Positions 1-5,737 of a DNA stretch of 6,572 nucleotides are shown here, piece by piece. The stretch's first letter is position 1. Every line of letters starts with the position of its first letter. This DNA is from Armatimonadota bacterium (lineage in GTDB: Bacteria > Armatimonadota > Zipacnadia > Zipacnadales > UBA11051). The stretch lies in assembly GCA_003542955.1 (NCBI GenBank), contig DPJP01000411.1, forward strand, positions 4,780 to 11,351, written 5' to 3'. Made by a program: the position numbers and the translations under genes. The notes below the pieces were generated by a model. That model did no database searches. It saw only the letters and a list, made by a program, of their open reading frames with translations, and had not been told where the DNA came from.

Positions 1-687
1 TCCACCGGGTCGAATGCCGTTCCAGACGGTCCGCTCGATGCCGGTGTCCTTCGTGAGGTAGCTGCGGATGCGCCCGCCGATGAGTGGTTCGATGGTGATA
101 CGGGCGTGATCGTTCTCGAGTACGTCGTCGGCGCCGTTGAGCACAACATCATCAAACCACACGGCCCCCTCGCCGCCGTTGCGGAGGTAGATGGTGACGG
201 AGGCGGTTCCCTCGTCGGTGGCAAAGTCGAAGGCGACCTGCCCCCAGTCATCGCGTGGTTCGTAGTGTCGCGATGTGCTGTACTGCAGTCGCTTGCCGTC
301 CTTGTCGCTACTCATGAATGAGATATGCGGGTTGCCCGTGCCTTCGGCCTTGTACCAGGCGCGAAGCACGAGCCTGCGGGCGCCGCTGACGTTGGCCTCC
401 ACCTTCTGGGTCACCAGGTGGTTGTTGCGCTTGCCCGCATCGGTGACTTGTTCTGTCGGCACGCCCTTGAGCATCACCGAGTGCTCACCGGTGTGTGCCT
501 CGTCGGAGAGCGCGATGGTACCCTTGGGATTGCTCCAGTATGTCGGCTCCCAGCCTGCCGCGAAGCCGGTCTGCTCATCGACCTGCTCGAAGCCGGGGTT
601 CTGCAGCAGGTTGTACTCGGCGCCACAGGCGCAGCTCAGGAGCATCAGAAGCGTCACGACGCACGCCAACGCGGCCATCGTCTTCAT
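1..687 (-). CDS. Secreted protein with N-terminal carbohydrate-binding-type jelly roll (3' end beyond window)
   Basis: The ATG at 687-685 is preceded by a strong Shine-Dalgarno sequence (GGAGGGG, 699-693), and the frame stays open for 229 codons to the window edge, so only the N-terminus is seen. Residues 1-23 form a signal peptide: KT, a hydrophobic core AALACVVTLLMLLSC, and likely cleavage after CGA. LLSC could also act as a lipobox, so a lipoprotein is possible. Residues 24-184 look like a galactose-binding-fold module of the CBM4/9 or CBM22 type, opening with EYNLLQNPGFE and a GW at 45-46, and closing with the usual VWFDDVVLNG strand. From about residue 189 a second domain starts (VLENDHARITIEPLIGGRIR), resembling the first strands of a large beta-sandwich enzyme domain, but too little is present to name it. 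It lies 46 bases downstream of the lyase-like gene on the same strand and is probably co-transcribed. The inferred role is binding or processing of extracellular glycans; the substrate is unknown. Confidence 0.85.
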   Translation of the reverse strand, partial: MKTMAALACVVTLLMLLSCACGAEYNLLQNPGFEQVDEQTGFAAGWEPTYWSNPKGTIALSDEAHTGEHSVMLKGVPTEQVTDAGKRNNHLVTQKVEANVSGARRLVLRAWYKAEGTGNPHISFMSSDKDGKRLQYSTSRHYEPRDDWGQVAFDFATDEGTASVTIYLRNGGEGAVWFDDVVLNGADDVLENDHARITIEPLIGGRIRSYLTKDTGIERTVWNGIRPGG

Positions 688-692
688 CTTGT

Positions 693-699
693 CCCCTCC
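693..699 (-). promoter_or_regulatory. Ribosome binding site of the jelly-roll protein gene
   Basis: On the minus strand the sequence reads GGAGGGG five bases before the ATG at 687. It fixes this start, and the signal peptide that follows agrees. The rest of the 46-base gap to the upstream stop codon shows no terminator-like hairpin, which fits read-through from the upstream gene. Confidence 0.75.
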
Positions 700-733
700 A
701 TACGCGCTCGGATTGCTGACACAGCACGCGGAC

Positions 734-3700
734 CTATGGCATCGTCACCATCTGCAGCCTGCCGTCACCGGTCACGGCGGCGACGCGGTCGCCGGCGGGC
801 TCGATGTCGACATGGACACCGGGCAGGGACCCAAGCGGCTGCCACCGCGCATCGTACGCCCGCAGTCCGGTACCGGTGGCCACCAGGAAGATGCTGTCGG
901 CGCCCAGGCCAACGGCCGTGACGTCGTTGACCGCTTCGCCAATCAGGTGGCTACCCAGAGGCTCGCCCGTCTCGATTGAGAAGGCCGACACAAAGCCGTC
1001 CCTGCCGCCGACATAGAACTCGGGCGCCCCATCGTCATCGGCATCGTGGATGATGCCGGCGGACAGCGGCCGCCCGCCGACGTACTCCCAGACCCTGGCG
1101 TTGTTCTCCAGGTCGTAGACGCCGAAGCCCTCCTGCGTGCCCAACGCGGCACGGATGCCCTCGCCTTTCAGCAACTCGCCGACGTACGCGATGCCGTTGG
1201 GCACGCTCACACGCGCCTGAGCCACCTCATCACCCTTGAGCAGTGTGGCGATGGCGGTCCGGCCCTGCCAGGGCATGTCATAGCTCATGAAGGCGTCCTG
1301 GAGTCCGTCACCGTCGACGTCGGCAGTCCGCTCGAAGACACGCCGGTGGCGGCCGCCGAAGGCCATCGACTTGAGCACTGTGCCGGTCTCATCAAGCAAC
1401 GAGGCGTACCAGTAGTGGCCGACGATGATACGCCTAGTGCCGGGCGTCGGCTCCCAGATGCCGACTGTGTGAGCGACCTCGCCATTGGTGCAGTACTTGC
1501 TGTTGCTGGCCTCCCGAAGACCGATGAAGGAGGTCGTCCACAGCTCTTCGCCATCCGCGGTGAAGGCATGGACGAGGTTCTCGAGTGTGCCCAGGACTAT
1601 CTCCTGCCGGCCGTCGCCCGTGAGATCGCCGGCGACCACGCGCGTGGTTCGGCCCTTGAAGCGCTTCTGCCACAGCAGCGTCCCAGTGTTGTCGAGGACC
1701 GAGAGCAGGCCGTGGCCGCTCGAGACGATGATCTCCGGGCTGCCGTCGCCATCGATGTCGCGGACGAGGAGCTGGTGGGTCTCGAGCGGACCGCGCTCGG
1801 GTCCGAGCACCTCGACCTCGGTCAAAAACAGCTTCGCCTCGCCCTCCAGGCGCGGGATGGAGATACGCACGCCGGAGGCCTGCACGTCACCGACAGGTAC
1901 CAGCAGGTACTTGTGCGGGAAGATGTAGCCCTTGTTGGGGTTGTGCAGGTAGACCTCACGGTCGGCCGTCACAGTCTGCTCGCGCCTGTCCTGCCTGAAG
2001 CCGTCCGAACTCCAGACCAGCTGCACATCGCGCTCGGCCGTCAGCGGCTCGGCGAGGTTGGGCCGTGAGGTCGGCGCCGCCACGCCCATGTGCAGCCGCA
2101 ACTCGGCGACCGCTTCAGTCTGAGGCCAGAGCACCTCGAACTCCGCCGGCACGCCTGCGTCCCACGCCAGCCCGCCGTTGGAGGTCGGGATCAGCCCGTC
2201 AACCGCCTGGTAGAGCATCTCCGAGGCGACGCCCTCGGCGCTGACTTTCAGCCCACCGACGGGCCTCCCCTTGCGCCCGAGTTGATCGCTCTCCCAGGCC
2301 ACGCGCAGCGTCCCGGCGGCGGCATCAGTGGGCTGCACGCCATCGCCCGTCGAGATCGACGCCGACTCGATGATTGCCCTGATCGGCTCCTTGACGGCCT
2401 TGCAGACGGCAACGTCCGCCTTCCCCATCTCGGCGAGGAGCATGTCGGGCAGGCGCCAACTGAGTGACGCATCGCACAGCGCCCTGCCAGTGTGACCAGG
2501 GGCGATCTGACCGTCCTGCAGGTCGATCCAGGCGGTGAGCGGCTCGGCGTAGTCGAACAGCACGTGCCCATCGATTGCCAGTCTGCGCACGCCGGCGACA
2601 CACACATCCACCGGCGACAGCGCGTACATCCCTCCATCGGCCTCGATGCCCTCGGGCTGCGTGGTCCCCGGGCCGCCGATGCCCAGCAGCGTGGCATTGC
2701 CCTGCGCGTCCCTGACGACGACGGCGGAGTCGGTCAGCTTGACCGGCTCCCAGCGCGGCGGTGTGCCGGCGTCGGTGGTCGAGAGCAGGTTGTGGAAGTC
2801 GATGACATCGCCCGCGGTGAGCTTCCCTGACTTGCGTTCACGGAGCACGAACGGCCGCGCGGCGCCGTCCTGGGCCTCTGCCTGCGCGGTGGCATCCACG
2901 GGATGGCTGCTGTGGATATGGAAGCTGACATCGTCCTGGGTAGTGGTGAGCAGCCGGCCGTCAGTCCAGGTGCCGTAGACGGGCGTCCGCCAGGTGCTCA
3001 GGGCCGAGTAGTAGCCGGGCTCGCGGGCCGTGGCTCGATCCATGACCAGAAACCACTCACCGGGCTCCCAGAAGATCGCCCGCTGCCAGTCGGTGCCGTG
3101 GTAGTCAGCCAGCGTCGTGCTGCTCATGCAGAAGCCGTCTACAAGCTGGGCCGCGGCGTCCAGCCTGCAGCCGGTCTGGAGAGGCTCGGTATTGAGTCCG
3201 TTGCTGACCAACAGCCCATTGCGGTAGTAGTGGCCGATCTGGTCGCTGTGCTGGAACAGCCATATCTTCCCGCGTTCGGTGCAACGCGGGATTGTGTTGG
3301 CATCCACCGTGCCGATCTGACAGCCCTGGAAGCCCTGCAGCAGCAGGTATTGGTGCTCGGGGCTGAAGCCCTCGCGGAAGCAGAGCTTGTCGATCGCCTG
3401 CTCGCGCGGGGGCATGGTCGCGCTCACGCCGGGGGCGAGAGACGCAGTGCCCGTCTCCACCATGCCGTAGGTGCGCCCGCCGACCGGCATAGCGCTCAGG
3501 CCCACCAGGTGCGGTGGGGGTCCATCCGTGACCGGCGCGTCAGGGCGTGGAGTGTAGCAGCCGATGCCCCAGTACAACGGCCAGTACCAGCCCGAGTTGC
3601 TCCGACCGGGCGGGAAATGCTCCCGGAGCCACCGCACCTCGCGGCGGTCCTCGACGAACGCCAGCGCGCCCAGCGGCTGCCCCAGCCCGTAGCGCATCGT

Positions 3701-4480
3701 GAGGTTGCCCGGTACCGCCTCGGCATAGCCGTCGATGCCGCAGGTGTAGCCCAGGGAATCGTGGTATGTCAGGCAGTATTGCAGCGCCTGCCGGGCATGG
3801 CCGGAGGTGAAGTACTCCGCGTGGCCGGTCTCCAGGCACCACCGGTAGAAGACCATGATCGAGTCCACTGATTCAGTTGAGTCGCGGTCATCACGGAAGT
3901 CAGTCGCGGCGGTGGTGAAGTACTCACGCAGGCCCTGCTGCCACTCGGTTGCGGCCTTCTGCACATCAGCATTGTCCGGGAAGCTCCGGCGCATCCAGTC
4001 GGCTGTGGCCCACAGCCCGATGCTGCCGACGGAGGTGTGGCGGTTGCCGATTCGCGTGCCGCTGGAAGCCCCGTACTTGCGCATCGCATAGGCCGTCTCA
4101 ACCATGCGCCCGGCGGTGAGGGCGAGCTCCTCGGGGGTGAAGACCGGTGCTTCCTCGATCATATCCCACGCGCGGAACCACGACTCGAGTTCATAGTCAG
4201 ACAGCGGGTACTGCCCCTCGTAGACCGAGTTGAAGAAGTCGAGGACGTCACGGGCGGCCTGCGCCCACTTGATATTGCCGGTCCAGTGATAGAACAGCAC
4301 CGGCCGGTAGAACCTGCTCGCCACGTGGTCCCGCGCCTCAAAGGGCTGGAATGCCCACGCATCCGCCTCCCTCGCGCTGGTGGCGAAGTGGTTGCGCATC
4401 TCCGCTCCCGGCTCGATGTGATGCAGGCGCGGCAGACTGGCTTTCCCCTTCTCGACCGCCCGGAGCATCTGCGTCAGCGC
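734..4480 (-). CDS. Heparinase II/III-like lyase fold with discoidin-like and FG-GAP/PQQ propeller domains; 5' end lost
   Basis: The frame is open from 4771 to the TAG at 734-736 (1345 codons from a TTG), but the first 95 or so residues are low-complexity antisense of the plus-strand gene, so I start the gene near 4480. Residue numbers below count from 4771. Residues about 125-395 are helical with an alpha/alpha-toroid look, including GNRHTSVGSIGLW (242-254) and DGYAEAVPGNLTMRYG (347-362), which resemble the Asn-x-His and Tyr-bearing active-site segments of heparinase/alginate-lyase folds. Residues about 430-750 are a beta-sandwich with FREGFSPEHQYLLLQGF (465-481) and WQRAIFWEPGEWFLVMDRAT (562-581), typical of that superfamily's C-terminal domain. 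Residues about 850-990 resemble an F5/8-type C (discoidin) domain ending LFLTEVEVLG. Residues about 1000-1345 are FG-GAP/PQQ-like blades. No signal peptide or ribosome binding site is found, so the gene is truncated at the 4480 junction. Family assignment is from reading motifs, not a search; the substrate is unknown. Confidence 0.8.
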   Translation of the reverse strand, partial: ALTQMLRAVEKGKASLPRLHHIEPGAEMRNHFATSAREADAWAFQPFEARDHVASRFYRPVLFYHWTGNIKWAQAARDVLDFFNSVYEGQYPLSDYELESWFRAWDMIEEAPVFTPEELALTAGRMVETAYAMRKYGASSGTRIGNRHTSVGSIGLWATADWMRRSFPDNADVQKAATEWQQGLREYFTTAATDFRDDRDSTESVDSIMVFYRWCLETGHAEYFTSGHARQALQYCLTYHDSLGYTCGIDGYAEAVPGNLTMRYGLGQPLGALAFVEDRREVRWLREHFPPGRSNSGWYWPLYWGIGCYTPRPDAPVTDGPPPHLVGLSAMPVGGRTYGMVETGTASLAPGVSATMPPREQAIDKLCFREGFSPEHQYLLLQGFQGCQIGTVDANTIPRCTERGKIWLFQHSDQIGHYYRNGLLVSNGLNTEPLQTGCRLDAAAQLVDGFCMSSTTLADYHGTDWQRAIFWEPGEWFLVMDRATAREPGYYSALSTWRTPVYGTWTDGRLLTTTQDDVSFHIHSSHPVDATAQAEAQDGAARPFVLRERKSGKLTAGDVIDFHNLLSTTDAGTPPRWEPVKLTDSAVVVRDAQGNATLLGIGGPGTTQPEGIEADGGMYALSPVDVCVAGVRRLAIDGHVLFDYAEPLTAWIDLQDGQIAPGHTGRALCDASLSWRLPDMLLAEMGKADVAVCKAVKEPIRAIIESASISTGDGVQPTDAAAGTLRVAWESDQLGRKGRPVGGLKVSAEGVASEMLYQAVDGLIPTSNGGLAWDAGVPAEFEVLWPQTEAVAELRLHMGVAAPTSRPNLAEPLTAERDVQLVWSSDGFRQDRREQTVTADREVYLHNPNKGYIFPHKYLLVPVGDVQASGVRISIPRLEGEAKLFLTEVEVLGPERGPLETHQLLVRDIDGDGSPEIIVSSGHGLLSVLDNTGTLLWQKRFKGRTTRVVAGDLTGDGRQEIVLGTLENLVHAFTADGEELWTTSFIGLREASNSKYCTNGEVAHTVGIWEPTPGTRRIIVGHYWYASLLDETGTVLKSMAFGGRHRRVFERTADVDGDGLQDAFMSYDMPWQGRTAIATLLKGDEVAQARVSVPNGIAYVGELLKGEGIRAALGTQEGFGVYDLENNARVWEYVGGRPLSAGIIHDADDDGAPEFYVGGRDGFVSAFSIETGEPLGSHLIGEAVNDVTAVGLGADSIFLVATGTGLRAYDARWQPLGSLPGVHVDIEPAGDRVAAVTGDGRLQMVTMP
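737..1774 (-). other. FG-GAP/VCBS-PQQ-like propeller region of the lyase-like protein
   Basis: This C-terminal third contains four acidic loops spaced along beta-blades: DIDGDGSPEIIV (about 1759-1724), DLTGDGRQEIVL (about 1627-1592), DVDGDGLQDAFM (about 1321-1286) and DADDDGAPEFYV (about 1045-1010). DxDxDG loops of this kind bind calcium in FG-GAP repeats. Between them are PQQ/WD40-like strands such as GLLSVLDNTGTLLWQKRF and FVSAFSIETGEPLG. In secreted bacterial enzymes such propellers usually serve in binding or surface attachment rather than catalysis; that role is inferred here. Confidence 0.75.
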
Positions 4481-4500
4481 GGCGACGGCGCCCCGGCCGC
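4466..4500. other. Head-to-head junction where two genes lose their 5' ends
   Basis: Leftward of about 4480 the minus strand encodes plausible protein (ALTQMLRAVEKGKASLPRL). Rightward of about 4481 the plus strand encodes a Gly-rich segment (GDGAPAAGGGQGG). There is no intergenic DNA, promoter-like sequence, ribosome binding site or signal peptide for either gene. The first ATG in the minus-strand frame (4468-4466) is preceded by CGCTGACGCAG, which has no Shine-Dalgarno match. The next, at 4399-4397, has a GGGAG five bases upstream, but it lies inside apparent coding sequence and would still give a protein with no signal peptide. The site is a GC-rich low-complexity stretch. An assembly chimera or a genuine rearrangement breakpoint fits best. 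Confidence 0.65.
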
Positions 4501-4600
4501 CGGCGGCGGACAGGGCGGCACGGCGACGGCAACGGCCGGCGCAGGCAATCCCAACGGCTCCGCGTCCAGGCAGAACGGGGCCGCGGGCAGCCCCGGGGGA
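4481..4600 (+). other. Gly/Ala/Thr/Ser-rich low-complexity segment
   Basis: Forty residues contain 16 Gly plus many Ala, Thr, Ser and Asn, with stretches GGGQGG, TATATAGAG and GAAGSPGG. The GxxG and GG spacing is loose and not a strict collagen G-x-y repeat. Segments like this often follow the signal peptide or lipobox of secreted proteins as flexible linkers, which suggests the missing N-terminus lay just upstream. The matching DNA is almost pure G/C at 4481-4515. Confidence 0.6.
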
Positions 4601-5542
4601 ATCTGCGGCAACGTCGGCAACAGGCAATACACCGCAATCACCTACACCCTTCTGAACCAGAGGCGCGTGACCATCCGCCCGAGCGCCCTCGAGGTGGCGG
4701 TGATCCCGAGTCAGGCAGGGGCCGTGGAACTCGGGGGCGATGAGAACCCATTCCGCGTTACCGGCACGCAATCACTCGTTGCCACCGCCGACTTCGGAGT
4801 GCTATGGGGCATCCACAACTACGACAGCATATACATGTACCGCACCCCGTTGGCAGGCGGAGATCGCGCACCCGATGTCATCCTCACCACAACCGGAACC
4901 CAGCCGGGAGACTGGATGACCTCGCTCTGGTATGACCAGACGAGCGACCGCCTTTGCTGCACCCACGGCAACTCGATTTCGGTGTGGCACAACGCCTCAC
5001 AGGCGCAGGCAAACCGCGCGGCGGACCGCAGAATCACGGTGACGGGGACCGCGACCCTAACCAATATCTGCGGCGACGCGGGTCGCGACGTTCTGTTCGC
5101 CATAACCGACGACAGTGGGATTCACTACGGGTTGATCTGCATTGACGCGATCAGCGTAGCGACTGGGACGGTAGCTCCGAGCCGGGAGATCGATGTTGGC
5201 AACTTCGGTGTCGGCCTGGCCTACAGCGGAGCGTCAGACCGGCTCTATGTCGGCAAACATGAACCGGCCAACCCCGCCGGCACCGCGCGCGTGCTCGTCA
5301 TCAGCAATGCGTCAGCAGCGTCGGGCGCGGTGACGCCGGACGTCCTGCGCGGCGTGCAGAGCGGCATTGATGGATACATCGTCGGGCTGCAGGTGATCCC
5401 GGCGGATGATGCGCTGTTCGTCGGTTGCGCGAACGCGAGCCTGCTTGCCTACCCCTTCGCGAGCACCATCACCGGGGATACGCAGCCGCAGTCGAGCGGC
5501 CGGATCGCGGGGAACAGCTTCCTGGTGGTCCCGACCGGGTAG
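4481..5542 (+). CDS. Gly/Ala/Thr-rich segment plus NHL/YncE-like beta-propeller protein; 5' end lost
   Basis: The frame is open upstream to a GTG at 4037, but everything before about 4481 is antisense to the lyase-like gene and reads as noise, so the visible gene has no start codon or signal peptide. The first 40 residues are rich in Gly, Ala, Thr and Ser (GGQGGTATATAGAGNPNG). The remaining 310 or so residues form repeated units of 45-55 residues: a strand such as ISVWHNAS, VLVISNAS or LLAYPFAS, then G-x-x-x-P/A-x-R-x-I-like spacing, then a strand such as DRLYVGK, DALFVGC or DVLFAIT. This is the pattern of NHL/lactonase-like propellers built from chains of name-value style repeats. The protein stops at TAG 5540-5542, directly at a hairpin. 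The catalytic or binding role is unknown; an extracytoplasmic location is likely but cannot be seen because the N-terminus is missing. Confidence 0.75.
   Translation, partial: GDGAPAAGGGQGGTATATAGAGNPNGSASRQNGAAGSPGGICGNVGNRQYTAITYTLLNQRRVTIRPSALEVAVIPSQAGAVELGGDENPFRVTGTQSLVATADFGVLWGIHNYDSIYMYRTPLAGGDRAPDVILTTTGTQPGDWMTSLWYDQTSDRLCCTHGNSISVWHNASQAQANRAADRRITVTGTATLTNICGDAGRDVLFAITDDSGIHYGLICIDAISVATGTVAPSREIDVGNFGVGLAYSGASDRLYVGKHEPANPAGTARVLVISNASAASGAVTPDVLRGVQSGIDGYIVGLQVIPADDALFVGCANASLLAYPFASTITGDTQPQSSGRIAGNSFLVVPTG
4829..5542 (+). repeat. Five propeller-blade repeats at protein level
   Basis: Repeat units begin approximately at 4829 (IYMYRTPLAGGDRAPDVIL), 4976 (ISVWHNASQAQANRAADRRI), 5138 (ICIDAISVATGTVAPSREI), 5291 (VLVISNASAASGAVTPDVL) and 5444 (LLAYPFASTITGDTQPQSS). 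Each starts with a hydrophobic strand, has a central polar turn and a D/R-x-I/L strand, then a Gly-rich link and a final LYVG-like strand. The last unit is shorter (33 residues) and ends FLVVPTG. A partial unit (FRVTGTQSLVATADFGVLWG) precedes the first. The DNA itself is not tandemly repeated, so the repeats are old. Confidence 0.6.
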
Positions 5543-5557
5543 AGACGCCGCGTCTCT
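5541..5557 (+). terminator. Hairpin overlapping the stop codon of the propeller gene, possible terminator
   Basis: AGAGACG (5541-5547) and CGTCTCT (5551-5557) form a perfect seven-base-pair stem with a CCG loop, beginning within the TAG stop codon. It is followed by CTGTGACG rather than a T-run, so it is not a classical intrinsic terminator, but its position at the gene end suggests a transcription-end or mRNA-stability role. Confidence 0.45.
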
Positions 5558-5585
5558 CTGTGACGAGGCCCGCCCGGATCGGCGG

Positions 5586-5617
5586 CCCGGGCCACGCCTT
5601 CATTCGCGTGGCCGGGG
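5586..5617 (+). terminator. Second, longer intergenic hairpin
   Basis: GGCCACGC (5590-5597) pairs perfectly with GCGTGGCC (5606-5613) around an eight-base loop (CTTCATTC). After one G/G mismatch, CCC (5586-5588) pairs with GGG (5615-5617). No T-run follows. With the hairpin at 5541 it makes a structured segment separating the two plus-strand genes. The remainder of the 195-base gap (5618-5725) shows short GC-rich inverted motifs but no recognisable promoter or RNA gene. Confidence 0.45.
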
Positions 5618-5725
5618 TGATCGTGCCCGGGCGAACGTGCCCTCCCGCGGGCAGGAACGCACGGTCCCCACACCGAAGTAGCTCTCCGAGCATGCCGCAT
5701 GACCTCGACGCAATCCACCGTCCGT

Positions 5726-5730
5726 GGAGG
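5726..5730 (+). promoter_or_regulatory. Ribosome binding site of the beta-sandwich protein gene
   Basis: GGAGG stands seven bases before the ATG at 5738 and supports this start over the second in-frame ATG at 5747. The motif overlaps the right arm of a small inverted repeat, TCCAC (5714-5718) with GTGGA (5724-5728), that could partly mask it. Confidence 0.7.
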
Positions 5731-5737
5731 TGTTCCG

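Noticed and set aside
275..979. Plus-strand open frames of 198-234 codons opposite the jelly-roll gene
   Set aside because: The minus strand here has a strong ribosome binding site, a signal peptide and a recognisable binding module; the plus frames span two minus-strand genes and have no features.
1046..2068. Long plus-strand open frame of 340 codons
   Set aside because: It is antisense to the FG-GAP and discoidin-like region; high GC keeps this frame open, and the product shows no motif, signal peptide or ribosome binding site.
2903..3871. Plus-strand open frame of 322 codons
   Set aside because: It is antisense to the barrel and beta-sandwich coding sequence; its composition is typical of a GC-rich shadow frame.
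4037..4480. The 5' extension of the plus-strand propeller frame to a GTG at 4037
   Set aside because: It is exactly antisense to the alpha/alpha barrel of the lyase-like gene and reads as Arg/Pro/Gly/Glu noise with no start signals.
4481..4771. The 5' extension of the minus-strand lyase-like frame to a TTG at 4771
   Set aside because: The translation is Arg/Ala/Gly-rich with no signal peptide, domain or ribosome binding site, and it is antisense to the Gly-rich and propeller coding sequence, whose plus-strand translation looks like real protein.
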